Shown in pieces: positions 53,347 through 63,141 of a stretch of 64,000 nt of DNA. The DNA lies in assembly GCF_026344005.1 (NCBI RefSeq), contig NZ_JAPKNH010000003.1, forward strand, positions 434,001-498,000, read 5' to 3'. How positions within the stretch are numbered: the stretch's first letter is position 1; every line of letters begins with the position of its first letter. Under the pieces are notes generated by a model that was given only the letters and a program-made list of their open reading frames with translations, did not search any database and was not told the DNA's origin. The translations under genes were made by a program, and so were the position numbers. The stretch is from Kaistia terrae. GTDB lineage: Bacteria; Pseudomonadota; Alphaproteobacteria; Rhizobiales; Kaistiaceae.

Positions 53347-55245
53347 ATGTGGTCTGACAACGAAACGCTTCGTGACTTAGTCAATTTCTCGCACGTTGCG
53401 GAAGTCGCCGCAGAGCGGATAGTCGGCGCGAAAGGGGAGCCCTTGTCCCTTGGGATCTCAGGCGACTGGGGCGTCGGCAAGTCATCGATGATGAAGCTGC
53501 TGCGAACGTCACTCGAGGCGCGCGAAGACGTCGACATCCGCTTTGTTGAGTTCAACGCTTGGCTGTACCAGAGCTACGATGACGCCCGCGCCGCGCTCAT
53601 GGAGACCATCACCGCAGCGGTCGTGGAGCAGGCGGTCGAGAAGAAGGACACGCTGAGCGCGAAGGCCCGCAAGCGTGCGGCGAGCCTTTTTGGTCGGGTG
53701 AAGAAGCTGCGCGTGCTCGGTCTCGCCGGATCGGCGCTGTTCGACTACATGACACAGGGCCAGATCACGCCGTTCATCGCCGGTGGGATGGCGACCATGG
53801 GCGGCCTGCTCGATGGCGAGGTGTCGGGCGACGACCTCAAGAGAGTGAAGGAGCTGACCGCCGAGGGGATCAAGGGCGGCAAGGAGCTGCTGGACAACGA
53901 GAAGCCCCAGGAGAAGTCGAGCGACGAGGGTTCCGAGACGCCCCGCAAGGCGATTCAGGCGTTCCGCGACGATCTCGAAGCAACGCTAGCCGAACTAAAC
54001 ATCACCCTTGTTGTGCTGATTGACGACCTGGACCGCTGTCTGCCGAAGACCGCCATCGCCACGCTTGAGGCAATGAGGCTCTTCTTATTCCTCAAGCACA
54101 CCGCCTTCGTGATCGCCGCCGATGAAGGCATGATCCGCCAGGCCGTGCGGACGCACTTCGAGGATGTCGCGCTTAACGACGACCTCGTCACCAATTACTT
54201 CGACAAACTGATCCAGCTCCCGATCCGCGTCCCACCGCTCGGCACCCAAGAGGTCCGCGCGTACCTAATGATGCTCTTCGTCGATGCGGAGGAATCCCTC
54301 GACGACGACCAGAAGGAGGATATCCGCCTCGAGGTCTGTCGTCGCCTCGGTGAGACCTGGAAGGGCGAGCGCGTCGACAAGGCATTCGTGGTGGGGCTCG
54401 TGTCGAACTGCTCGTCGGGCCTGATCAACAGGCTGGCGCTTGCCGAGCGGATCGCGCCGATTCTCACGACCTCGCCGAACATCCGAGGCAATCCACGCCT
54501 GATCAAGCGCTTCCTCAACACACTGTCGATGCGCACGTCGATGGCGCGGATCCAATCGGTGGCGGTGGACGAGGAGGTGCTGGTCAAGCTACTGCTCTTC
54601 GAGCGGTGCGGTGACAAGGATGCCTATGCGGAGCTGCTGCGCGCCGTGAACGAGTCCGAGGACGGCCATGCCGAGTTCCTCGCCGACAAGGAGGCGCGGG
54701 CCCGCAACAACGAGGCGGCGCCGCCGCTGGAGAAGCCCTGGAACGACCTTTTCCACCAGAATTGGCTCTCACTTGATCCGCCGCTCGCCGGAAGGGATCT
54801 GCGGGGCGCCCTCTATGTGGGGCGAGAAAGCCATCCGATTATCTCGCGCGCCGACGAGCTTTCTTCCGATGCGATCGAGGTGCTGGACATGCTGCTGCGG
54901 ATGAATTCCTCGAGCTCGACGGTCAATGACGAGCTTGCCAGGCTGACCAACCAGGAGATCGCGCGCATCACGGACAAGGTGATCTCCAAGGCGAGGCAGG
55001 AGACGGCCTGGGGTGTTCCGCCGATTCTCAACGCCCTGCAATCTCTGGCGGGGGCGTCGCCGGCGGCCGAATCCTCGATCGTCGCCTTCTTCAACGAGGT
55101 TCCGTCCACCCAGATCAAGGCGAGCATCGCGCCGCGTCTCAACCAAGTCGAATGGGGCCGGCGGGTGCTGACCGGTTTCCTAGGTCGTCTCGACATCGCC
55201 ACTCCGACCCGCAAGGCGATCGTGGCCGCAGGAAAGACCAGTTGA
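53347..55245 (+). CDS. qatA: QatA: KAP-family P-loop ATPase of the Qat defence system
   Basis: 632 residues from the ATG at 53347 (a longer frame from 53167 is less likely). Walker A GDWGVGKSS (39-47), the KAP feature VEFNAWLYQSYDDARAALME and Walker B LVVLIDDLDRC (221-231). KAP NTPases often carry a membrane insertion between Walker A and B; here LRVLGLAGSALFDYM and TPFIAGGMATMGGLL are weakly hydrophobic. It is the first gene of a four-gene operon with overlapping starts and stops that matches QatABCD, a known anti-phage system. QatA probably senses or responds to phage with ATP hydrolysis. Confidence 0.9.
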   Translation: MWSDNETLRDLVNFSHVAEVAAERIVGAKGEPLSLGISGDWGVGKSSMMKLLRTSLEAREDVDIRFVEFNAWLYQSYDDARAALMETITAAVVEQAVEKKDTLSAKARKRAASLFGRVKKLRVLGLAGSALFDYMTQGQITPFIAGGMATMGGLLDGEVSGDDLKRVKELTAEGIKGGKELLDNEKPQEKSSDEGSETPRKAIQAFRDDLEATLAELNITLVVLIDDLDRCLPKTAIATLEAMRLFLFLKHTAFVIAADEGMIRQAVRTHFEDVALNDDLVTNYFDKLIQLPIRVPPLGTQEVRAYLMMLFVDAEESLDDDQKEDIRLEVCRRLGETWKGERVDKAFVVGLVSNCSSGLINRLALAERIAPILTTSPNIRGNPRLIKRFLNTLSMRTSMARIQSVAVDEEVLVKLLLFERCGDKDAYAELLRAVNESEDGHAEFLADKEARARNNEAAPPLEKPWNDLFHQNWLSLDPPLAGRDLRGALYVGRESHPIISRADELSSDAIEVLDMLLRMNSSSSTVNDELARLTNQEIARITDKVISKARQETAWGVPPILNALQSLAGASPAAESSIVAFFNEVPSTQIKASIAPRLNQVEWGRRVLTGFLGRLDIATPTRKAIVAAGKTS

Positions 55246-56144
55246 TGGGGACGTCAGCATCCAGCCGCGGTCCAGGTTCAGGCCCGGACATTCCCATCGT
55301 CCCGCCATGGGTCGATAATCCGCCTGCGCAGCCTCGACCTTCCCAACAGCTGCCGCCGCAGGGCCCCGGGCCGGCGCCCGCGCATCAGCCGCGGCAACCT
55401 CAGCAGCAGCAACCGGAGGTGCCGCCCCCGCCGCAGGTGCAGCCGCAGCAGCCGGCGGCGCCATCCCAGCCTGGTCGGTGGCGCGGCGTGCGGACGTCCC
55501 TAGGGAAGTTCGCCGGCGGCGGCGCGGATCGCGAAAGGCACCTGCGTCGCGGCCTCGGCCACTATTCGCGCAGCGGCATGGGCGGAAGCCGGAACGCGGC
55601 ACGTAGGATGGGCGGTTCGGCTACGGCGGCGAGTTCGCTTCACAATGCGCTCACATCCCTCGCCAACGGACAACCGCTCCCACAGGATCTCGGCATCGAC
55701 CCGCAGGCGCTCGCCGGCCGGACGCCGGGCGAGATTGCGGACATCCTCGTTGATGCGATTAGGCCCATCGACGGCTCGCAGGACGCGGAAGCGACGCGGG
55801 ACTCCGTCGCTCGCGCGCTTGCCGACGTCCTCGTTCAGAACAATGACCTTACAAACCTTTCACCCGCCCAGGTGGATCAGGTGACGGCCTCGACCCTCGG
55901 CTACGACGTCGCGCACCGCATCGAACTCGATGTGGGTAAGGCGATCATAGGCAAGGCGCCGACCAAGGGCGAAGGGCTCGAGCGCTTGCAGGAGATGAAG
56001 AACTATGTGCGCGAGGTCGTGGCGGCCGAATACGCCGCGGAGCGCGCTCGAAACGGCGCTGTGGGCCGGGCCGTGATCGGCCGGATATCGCGGGACGCCA
56101 TCCAGCAGGCGTTCGAGGTCTTTGAGGAGGATGGCGGGCTATGA
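55245..56144 (+). CDS. qatB: QatB: defence protein with Pro/Gln-rich N-terminus
   Basis: 299 residues. Overlaps qatA by one base (TGATG). Residues 20-80 are low-complexity Pro/Gln/Ala. From about residue 130 a helical domain follows (SSLHNALTSLANGQPLPQDL, LAGRTPGEIADILVDAIRPI, EEVVAAEY-like YVREVVAAEYAAERARNG). QatB has no known enzymatic activity and is defined by its place between qatA and qatC; size and helical C-terminus fit. Part of the same translationally coupled unit. Confidence 0.8.
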   Translation: MGTSASSRGPGSGPDIPIVPPWVDNPPAQPRPSQQLPPQGPGPAPAHQPRQPQQQQPEVPPPPQVQPQQPAAPSQPGRWRGVRTSLGKFAGGGADRERHLRRGLGHYSRSGMGGSRNAARRMGGSATAASSLHNALTSLANGQPLPQDLGIDPQALAGRTPGEIADILVDAIRPIDGSQDAEATRDSVARALADVLVQNNDLTNLSPAQVDQVTASTLGYDVAHRIELDVGKAIIGKAPTKGEGLERLQEMKNYVREVVAAEYAAERARNGAVGRAVIGRISRDAIQQAFEVFEEDGGL

Positions 56145-57421
56145 CGAACATAGTTTGCATTCCGCCGGATCTGCCCGACGTGCCGGGCATGGATATCCGG
56201 TTCGACATTTATTCGAACTCGCGCATTCCGGGGCGCGGCCGGGTGGGGGACCTCGTTCCGCGTCGTCTTCGCAAGCTTGGCCTCAGCCCGTCCGGTCAAG
56301 CGTGGGACTTCACCTCCTTCACAATGGCGGCCGTGGCGGCGGACGAGGCCGTGTCAAGGGAGCGCAGCCCAGATGGATGGACACGCCAGATCGATCTGAC
56401 CGTGGCGGTGGCGGCGCCGGACTTCTGGAATACCCAGAGAACCCGCCTCACTCAGGCCCTCCGCTTCTTGTCCGGCGACATCTGGGATGTCCGATTCGTG
56501 GGAGGCGGTGGGACATCAGCACCGCGCGGCCCCACGCGGCGGCTTCCGGAGGATATGGTCTGTCTGCTGTCCGGTGGCATGGACAGTCTCATCGGCGCCA
56601 TCGACGCCGTCGGCGAGGGGCTGACGCCGCTTTTGGTCAGCCAGATGGCCAAGGGCGACACGAAGGATCAGAAGCGGTTCGCGTGCAGCATCTCCCCGCG
56701 CAGCCTGCATCTGCAGCTCAACCACCACGCCCGTCCACCTCATGCTTCGGAGCGTTCGCAGCGTGCGCGTTCGATCGCGTTCCTCGGCTTCGGGGTGATG
56801 GCCGCAACCTGTCTACAGCAATACGCCGATGGCGCGGTGGTCGAACTGCGTGTGCCGGAGAACGGGTTCATCAGCCAGAACGTCCCGCTCACACCGTTGC
56901 GCACCGGATCCCTCAGCACCCGCACGACGCACCCGTTCTTCTTGCGTCTCATCCAAGAGACTTTGGACGCCGCCGCTCTGCGGGTTCGCATCAACAATCC
57001 CTACGAGCACATGACCAAGGGGGAGATGCTCCGGGGGTGCACGGACCTGAACCTCTTGCAGAAGCTCGTAGACGATTCGACCAGTTGTGGCCGTTACTCT
57101 CGCACCGGGTTCCAGCATTGCGGGCGGTGCGTGCCGTGCCAGGTCCGGCGCGGTGCCTATCTCGCGTGGGGCCAACCGGACACCACGAGTGGCGGGTACA
57201 AATACACGCCGCTTGGGCAAAATGATGCTCGCCATGCCGGGTTCGACGACGTGCGATCCGTAGCGATCGCGGTGGAGACCGTACGCCGCCATGGTATCGA
57301 TGAGCTGGTGGGAGGCGCCATGAACAGACAGCTCCTGGGTGACCTTGCCCCCTATCGTCAGGTTGTGCAGAATGGCATTGCTGAACTCGCCGCACTGCAC
57401 ACTAGCCTGAGGGTTCCTTGA
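56141..57421 (+). CDS. qatC: QatC: QueC-like (7-cyano-7-deazaguanine synthase-like) protein
   Basis: 426 residues. The ATP-pyrophosphatase PP-loop is SGGMDS (144-149), as in QueC. Four cysteines (316, 327, 330, 333; CGRYS and HCGRCVPC) form a zinc-binding site of the QueC pattern C-x(n)-C-x2-C-x2-C. The N-terminal 130 residues are an extra domain not found in QueC of queuosine synthesis, in line with QatC. It likely forms a nucleobase- or protein-modifying activity needed for defence. ATG overlaps the qatB stop (ATGA). Confidence 0.92.
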   Translation: MTNIVCIPPDLPDVPGMDIRFDIYSNSRIPGRGRVGDLVPRRLRKLGLSPSGQAWDFTSFTMAAVAADEAVSRERSPDGWTRQIDLTVAVAAPDFWNTQRTRLTQALRFLSGDIWDVRFVGGGGTSAPRGPTRRLPEDMVCLLSGGMDSLIGAIDAVGEGLTPLLVSQMAKGDTKDQKRFACSISPRSLHLQLNHHARPPHASERSQRARSIAFLGFGVMAATCLQQYADGAVVELRVPENGFISQNVPLTPLRTGSLSTRTTHPFFLRLIQETLDAAALRVRINNPYEHMTKGEMLRGCTDLNLLQKLVDDSTSCGRYSRTGFQHCGRCVPCQVRRGAYLAWGQPDTTSGGYKYTPLGQNDARHAGFDDVRSVAIAVETVRRHGIDELVGGAMNRQLLGDLAPYRQVVQNGIAELAALHTSLRVP

Positions 57422-58164
57422 TCGACTTCCATTGCCATCTCGATCTCTACCCCGATCCAAATGCCGTTCTCGAGGGCATTGATGCCCGCGGAACATACGT
57501 ACTGGCAGTAACAACGACACCGAAGGCATGGCGTGGGACGAGGAAGCTGGTTGGCGCGAGGAAGCGGGTTCGGGTCGCGCTCGGCCTGCATCCGGAGGTG
57601 GTGGCGCAGCGTCACAGCGAGGTCGCGCTCCTGTGCGGGCTTCTGCCTGAAGCCCGCTATGTCGGCGAGATTGGCATTGATGGCGGCCCCGCGCATCGTG
57701 ACAACATGGATCAGCAGCGCGCCGTGTTCGATCGGATACTGAAGGCGTGTGCGGCACACGGTGGCCGGATTATGACGATCCATTCGCGCGGAGCGGCGAC
57801 CCTCGTCCTGGATGCGTTGGAGCGGCAACCTGGCGCCGGCGTGCCCGTTCTGCATTGGTTCAGCGGCACGACGCGGGAACTGAAACGCGCCATTGCGATG
57901 GGGTGCTGGTTCTCGATCGGGCCCGCGATGCTCAGATCGCGGAAGGGGCGGGATCTTGCATCCATGATGCCCTTGAATCGCATCCTCACCGAAACCGACG
58001 CGCCCTTCGCGCGGGCTGGAGACCAGCCGCTAATGCCTTGGGAAGCGTATGACTGCCTGACCGAGCTTGGCACTGCAACTGGGATGGATGCCCGCCAACT
58101 TGCGCGTCAGATAAAAGATAACCTGAGGATGCTACCCTGCTGCTATCAGGACGTCTTTAACTAG
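57418..58164 (+). CDS. qatD: QatD: TatD-like DNase of the Qat defence system
   Basis: 248 residues from a TTG overlapping the qatC stop (TTGA). Metal-dependent hydrolase of the TatD type: DFHCHLDLY (His5, His7), GEIGID (Glu84), TIHSRGA (His122), LHWFSG (His146) and TETDAPF (Asp194); all five metal-site positions are kept, so it should be active. TatD proteins cut DNA ends. In the Qat system it is likely the effector or a processing nuclease. Stop at 58162-58164 ends the operon. Confidence 0.92.
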   Translation: MIDFHCHLDLYPDPNAVLEGIDARGTYVLAVTTTPKAWRGTRKLVGARKRVRVALGLHPEVVAQRHSEVALLCGLLPEARYVGEIGIDGGPAHRDNMDQQRAVFDRILKACAAHGGRIMTIHSRGAATLVLDALERQPGAGVPVLHWFSGTTRELKRAIAMGCWFSIGPAMLRSRKGRDLASMMPLNRILTETDAPFARAGDQPLMPWEAYDCLTELGTATGMDARQLARQIKDNLRMLPCCYQDVFN

Positions 58165-58860
58165 TTGACCGTCTCTTTGAGCAGCAGATCAGCGTTTCAC
58201 GCGAAAAGCCTCCTGTCGCAACAAGCCCGCGTTGCGTGCTCAACTGTCACAACATCGAAGGTGCCGGCTAGGTGCGTGTTGCAGTCCCTCAGATGTTGAC
58301 GAAGCGTCCGGGTCGATTGCCGCGATTGCTGCACACCAACTTCGGCCGAAAATAGAGTGGATCATCGCGGACCCGCGATGCGGCTGCTGGACCTCGGCGA
58401 GGTTAGACCGGAGGGGCGCGAAATCACTTCCTTCAGCAAGCCTGATAGTGAGGTGGACTCAGGTAACGGCAAGCGTCGGTCCCATCTGCCACGGTGACCA
58501 GTTCGCCCGAAGCGGACGGTCGCATCGCTCGCTTTCGAAAGCTGACGTTCGTTCACCCCGAGGCGCACGGGCCTTTAGGAAGCCCGGTAACGTGTTTCTA
58601 TCACGCAATGCATCTGAAAATTGCAATTCCCGGTCGGCTTTCGGACCACAATAAGGAATGAATCGCTTCGAAGGGCGCCGACGCCGGGAACGCCATCGTG
58701 ATCGACAAGTTTTTCCTACCATGGATCGGCGGACTGGCCTCCGTACGGAAGCAACGGGCCGCACAGCGCCAGGATAGTCGTGCATTAGCCTGAGAGCTGA
58801 CCTAATAACTTGTTCGAACTGATCAACATGCTCCCCCCCTTCTCTCACTCGGATCACACA
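58165..58860. other. Spacer after the Qat operon
   Basis: About 700 bp between the qat operon and a convergent gene. Open frames on both strands overlap and none has a recognisable domain or ribosome site. No terminator with a clear T-run was seen. Confidence 0.4.
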
Positions 58861-60087
58861 TCACAGGTCCTTCTCAGGGGTAGAGAAAGCAGCGGCAACG
58901 CGCTCTCCCAGATGCCGAAGTGCCACCCCGACCCGCTCGTTCATCGCCTCGTAGGATACAAAAGTCCCGGATGAACCAACACCAGTCCGCGCCGGCACCT
59001 TCAGCTTCAATCCCTTCTTGGCAAGATCACACTGGGATTTCCGCCTCAGTGCTTTCATCCGTCGCTCCAGTGCCCCGTCCATTGCCTGCAAACCGATGGC
59101 CCCAGCATTCAGGAACTTCTCCATCCGTTGTCGGTCTTTCCATACCTGTACCGCAGTACGCACGCTTGGCCCCACCCGATTGGGATCCAGGAAGGTAGGA
59201 AGCACAAACGCAAACGCTTTAGCCTGGAGCCGCGAGAATCGAAGCCCTTTCAAGTCGTCAAGAACATCGACACCAAGGGCGGCAATTTCCGGGCGATCTA
59301 GCGTCACCTCGACCCGCACGCGCTTCTTCGTGTCATCCAAAACGAGAATAGTCCCGGCCCCCTTATTCTGACGATCCACGACCTTGTCCATGATGCGCCA
59401 TCGAATATCGGCATCCTCTGCGCCAACGTAATAGGTCGCATCCACGAAGGGCTGACGATCCGTAGCTGTTGAAATCAAGAAGTGATCATTGTCGCTGCTC
59501 GCGGTTCTAGGACGCCCAATAACTCCGACTGTGTTTTTTGCTCCAGTCCCGAATGTGAAACGAGGACGGTCCCGCCGATTGCTCATTACATCCCGGCTCG
59601 GCTGAAAATGGTGTGTGAGCACGGTGAACAGCTTTGCCCGCGCGAAATCGCTCGGCTTTCTTGGAGTGAAATCGACGCTGACCTCAATCTGGCTGACGAT
59701 CGGCGGGGCTTGAAGGTCATACTTGATGTAGAGCTTTCGACAGAGACTTCGGATCTTGACTAGGTCGGGCTCTTGAACGCGGAACTCGAATAGGTCTGAG
59801 ACACCGCCAGGCCGCTTGTTGAGCGCCTCGATGAAGCTCTTCGAACCAAATGCATCCTCGAAATCTCGCTGAAGCCATTGATGCTGCGTCTCGCGTCCCA
59901 GCCACAGGCGCAACGAAATCCAGTCGATCACAGAACGGCAGGTAAAGTCCCGCAGGTCGATCTCAGGCACCAGCGCATACCGTCCAACGAGTCGCCGCTG
60001 AACTTTCGATACGGGCGATCTCCTATAGGTGAGTTGACCCAAAAATTTCCGGGATTTGATCGCGACGAGGTTCACTGCGGTCGTCAA
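58861..60087 (-). CDS. Hypothetical protein, possibly replication-initiator-like
   Basis: 408 residues, soluble and basic. Order of notable segments: VIDWISLRLWLGRETQHQWL, EFRVQEPDLVKIRSLCRKLY, IVSQIEVSVDFTPRKPSDFA, and DATYYVGAEDADIRWRIMDK. The strand pattern with RxxEVxxDF resembles the beta core of phage/plasmid replication initiators (the style of Rep proteins of small plasmids and filamentous phages), but the HUH and nucleophile-tyrosine motifs are not certain. On a mobile element, a replication or transfer role is plausible. Convergent with the Qat operon. Confidence 0.4.
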   Translation of the reverse strand: MTTAVNLVAIKSRKFLGQLTYRRSPVSKVQRRLVGRYALVPEIDLRDFTCRSVIDWISLRLWLGRETQHQWLQRDFEDAFGSKSFIEALNKRPGGVSDLFEFRVQEPDLVKIRSLCRKLYIKYDLQAPPIVSQIEVSVDFTPRKPSDFARAKLFTVLTHHFQPSRDVMSNRRDRPRFTFGTGAKNTVGVIGRPRTASSDNDHFLISTATDRQPFVDATYYVGAEDADIRWRIMDKVVDRQNKGAGTILVLDDTKKRVRVEVTLDRPEIAALGVDVLDDLKGLRFSRLQAKAFAFVLPTFLDPNRVGPSVRTAVQVWKDRQRMEKFLNAGAIGLQAMDGALERRMKALRRKSQCDLAKKGLKLKVPARTGVGSSGTFVSYEAMNERVGVALRHLGERVAAAFSTPEKDL

Positions 60088-60436
60088 TTGGCTTCTCAGT
60101 CATCTATCAGCGGCCACCCTGACTATTCTAGAATGTCGATGCCGCACAAGATCGACTGGACAACCGCCTCGATGTTGGTCGATTCGAAGCGCTTTTTGGT
60201 TATGGGCATTCCCGACGCAAACGAGCCCGCTGGCTGGCGCAAAGAATCCGCTCGCCACACATAAGACCGCTCGAGATCGTCGCCAGCAAGGCTCCCTACA
60301 CGCCTGGCGAGCCCCTTCAGAAGGCCCGCCTGAGATGGTCCGTACCAAGCAGCCGGATTCGGTGGATGATTGCATGCAGATCGCGTGTCGGACGTTGGCG
60401 GGCGCTCTCCGTCAGACATGTTGTTATTCCGGGATG

Positions 60437-61105
60437 AGCGCCTTGCCTCGGTCAGTCCCGCAACTACCCTGCGCGAGATGGCGATCCTCTCCACGTCCTT
60501 GAAGCCGCGATCCGGGATTGGGGATATCCTCTCGGTCGCAACGTCGCCAAGCTGGTGCGCCGACCGAGCGTCAAGAACGAGCGCAAGCGTCGCCTCCAGA
60601 ACGACGAAGAACAGCGCCTGCTGCTCGCCTGGTGGGGGCAAGACGCCCTATCTCAAGACGCTGCTCATCCTTGTGCCATCGAGACGGCAACGCGTCGTAG
60701 TGAGCTTCTCGGACTGACCTAGACCGATCTCTCGCACAATCGCCGCGTCTTCACGTTGGACATCACCATGAACGGTGTGGTGCGCGAGGTGCCACGTGCG
60801 TTCGCACGCTCTGGTGAGTTGGAAGGCGAACGCCAATCCGGACGAGCCGCGACATCTTCCCTTCCCGATGTCGCACAGATCGCTGGAGCAGGCATGGCGG
60901 CGTAGGCTGGCGCGGGCTGAAATCCAATCTCTGCGGTTCCATGATCTCCGTCATGAGGGTGCCAGCCGCCTGTTCGAGCTGGGTCTGAACGTTATCGAAG
61001 TTCGACCATCAGCGGTCACAAGGATCTCTGGCCCTCCTCCGCTACTCGCACCTCTCCTCCGACTGCTTGTCGCGCGGACGGGATAAGGGGGATGTGAAGT
61101 CCTAG
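60437..61105 (+). pseudogene. Decayed tyrosine recombinase
   Basis: Fragments in three frames read as one integrase: ERLASVSPATTLREMAILST, then LEAAIRDWGYPLGRNVAKLV and RRPSVKNERKRRLQNDEEQR, the arm CAIETATRRSELLGL (box I arginine) followed by a stop, then RFHDLRHEGASRLFELGLNV (box II with HxLRH), ISGHKDLW and RYSHLS (nucleophile Tyr) in the shifted frames. At least one nonsense codon and three frameshifts. It uses the standard HDLRHE motif, so it is not a copy of the intact integrase at 49.7 kb, and marks the right side of an older element. Confidence 0.8.
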
Positions 61106-62298
61106 AAAAAAACAACGGGTTCGATGGGGATGCATTTTGTGCCCGCAAGATCCGGGGATCCTAACCTCCCATGTCTCGGCTGGCCTAAATGTTCTCCCTA
61201 TCCTAACTCAAGTCGTATCTTCGCGTTGACAACTGCGACCTGGACCCACCGAAGCCAGTCTGAAAGTTTACATTCAACCGCTGGACTGACAACTTAATGT
61301 AACGTTAGCAGTTCCCAATCTGCCGCAGACCTGCCGATTGGGCTCCCGGAACATGCCTCCGCGTCAACCAAATGACCCGGATCGAGGCCCGAACGTAACC
61401 AATAGTTTACCTTATGTTGACACTTCGGCCCCGATCTCGCGTTTTTGCGAGAAGTGACAACCTGAGCATCAGCATGAGGCATGCTCAGGGGTCGTCAGGG
61501 GTGCTCACTGGCTCGATCCGTTACGTGCTGAGCGGCATCTCACGTCGAACAGAGAAGCGCGCTCAGCGAGTCCTAGAACCCATCCGTCACGAATGCAGAC
61601 CTGGTCAGGCCGGATAGCTTTTCGCGCGCGCAAGGCTCAACCAACCCACGCGACGCTCGATAGGGCGTAGACGAGTCTACGCAGTTGATGCCAATCGAGG
61701 AGATAGGAGAGCGGCCTCGGATTTCCAAACGTATCGTCGGCCTCCGACTGAGCGACTGAGATCGAGGAAGGAGGGAAGCAGCAGCGCGCTCCTGTACGCA
61801 AGCGTCTCCGGAAGGCCTGCAATCCTCCTCTGCATGTGATGCCGGTCCCGGCGCCAGTGCCGTGAATCACGCTTCAACTTTGATTTCGATGCGTTCGATC
61901 ACTTGGAGACGTTCCGGTAGGCGTGGAGAATAGGGCCGCGCAAGGCGGGCGGGTCGAGCGGCAACACTCATAGGCCGCCCCCCCAAGGAGACGCCCAAGA
62001 ACGCCAGTAGACGACTCTACACTCAAGGTGCAGTTCGGCACGCCCGACCTCATCCTCGACTTGATGGAGGCGACTGCTATCCGGCTCGTCGGCAAGGATC
62101 CGAGGATCCTCGAACATGATCAGCGGCATGTTGTCAGCGTTTGGCACACACACGCTGTCACCCGCGTGCGGCCTTGAAGTGAACGACTGCTTCTTCGTGG
62201 AAGCGATCGAGCCAGCCACGAAGCCAAAGCTAATCAGCGCCGCCTCTTGACATCCGTGATCGTGAAAACTATATTCACAATCACAAGGAGGCAAACAT
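61106..62298. other. Decayed or non-coding stretch
   Basis: About 1.2 kb. No open frame has a convincing product. Short AT-rich parts alternate with GC-rich ones. I see no intact repeat. It probably holds erased mobile DNA next to the dead integrase. Confidence 0.4.
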
Positions 62299-62835
62299 AT
62301 GGCCCTTACCGCACTACAACGGAAGCAAAAGCAGCTTGAGCGGCAGCGCGAGCAGGAACGCCTTCAGCCTGACAGCACCTATCCCTTCCTGCAGGAGCCG
62401 TTTTTCGAATGGCTTAAGAGGACGGAAGGCTACGGCGATTGGGACTCTGGCGTGTTTCATCTCCACGCCTCGCAGGTCACCATTCCGGATTTCGACGACG
62501 ACAGCGGCCCGCATTCGGTAGATGGCGAGACTGAACTGCACTGGAAGGACAACCCGGAAGAGAGCCACTACGCCGGTTTTGAAAGGTCTATCGGTCGCGC
62601 AGAGTGTCTTGTGGACGACTTGCTTTCCGCCGCATCAAACTTCGCCCTCGTGATCAACAGCTACAAGCGGGAGAAGTTGAAGGCCAAGATTGTTGAAATT
62701 GAACAGGCTGACCTCTCGGACTCCGCGGCGAAGAAGAAGGCACTAGCCGACATCGTTCGGCTGCAGAAGTTGCTGGACCAGCTTGATAAGCGGGTTCGGT
62801 GGACCTTCCCGCAATGGAAGGTCAAGGGCGTCTAG
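62299..62835 (+). CDS. Hypothetical helical protein
   Basis: 178 residues with an excellent ribosome site (AAGGAGG at 62285-62291) before the ATG at 62299. The first 30 residues are Gln/Lys/Arg-rich helix (ALQRKQKQLERQREQERLQP). The middle has acidic and aromatic segments (GYGDWDSGVFHLHASQVTIP, DFDDDSGPHSVDG). The C-terminal 70 residues are a coiled-coil (YKREKLKAKIVEIEQADLSD). The gene is likely real and well expressed. It leads a tight cluster of small genes; function not recognised. Confidence 0.7.
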   Translation: MALTALQRKQKQLERQREQERLQPDSTYPFLQEPFFEWLKRTEGYGDWDSGVFHLHASQVTIPDFDDDSGPHSVDGETELHWKDNPEESHYAGFERSIGRAECLVDDLLSAASNFALVINSYKREKLKAKIVEIEQADLSDSAAKKKALADIVRLQKLLDQLDKRVRWTFPQWKVKGV

Positions 62836-62922
62836 CCCAGAGCAAGCGGACAGCCATGCAAAGTTTGGACGCCGAGCATGACCGGCCCGCCCTTGAGACA
62901 TCGCAAACAAAAGGATGAAGCG

Positions 62923-63141
62923 ATGAGAAAGCATTTTAGCACGAGCGCCCCCATGTCGACAAACCACCACGAACGTCTTACAGCGCTTGTTAAGCAGTCA
63001 GAGCAGCCTTTCGCGGCCGCATCAACGTTCAACTCCTCAATCACGGCTCAGTTGCTGGATCTCGCCCTTGAGAAGGCAACAAAGTCAGACCTTCGCCGGA
63101 TTATCTCCAGGGCCGCGAAGGTCGAGCAGGAGGCCGCATAA
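62923..63141 (+). CDS. Small hypothetical protein
   Basis: 72 residues from the ATG at 62923 (MRKHFSTSAPMSTNHHERLT), preceded by AAGGA. Ends in a helical LEKATKSDLRRIISRAAKVE. A Met at residue 11 is an alternative start. Its TAA overlaps the next ATG by one base, so the two are coupled. Not recognised. Confidence 0.5.
   Translation: MRKHFSTSAPMSTNHHERLTALVKQSEQPFAAASTFNSSITAQLLDLALEKATKSDLRRIISRAAKVEQEAA

Noticed and set aside
56141-57421. QueC of queuosine synthesis
   Set aside because: An extra N-terminal domain and the KAP, QatB and TatD neighbours fit QatC better than a housekeeping QueC.
57418-58164. Housekeeping TatD nuclease
   Set aside because: It overlaps qatC and lies on the mobile element, so QatD is the better call.
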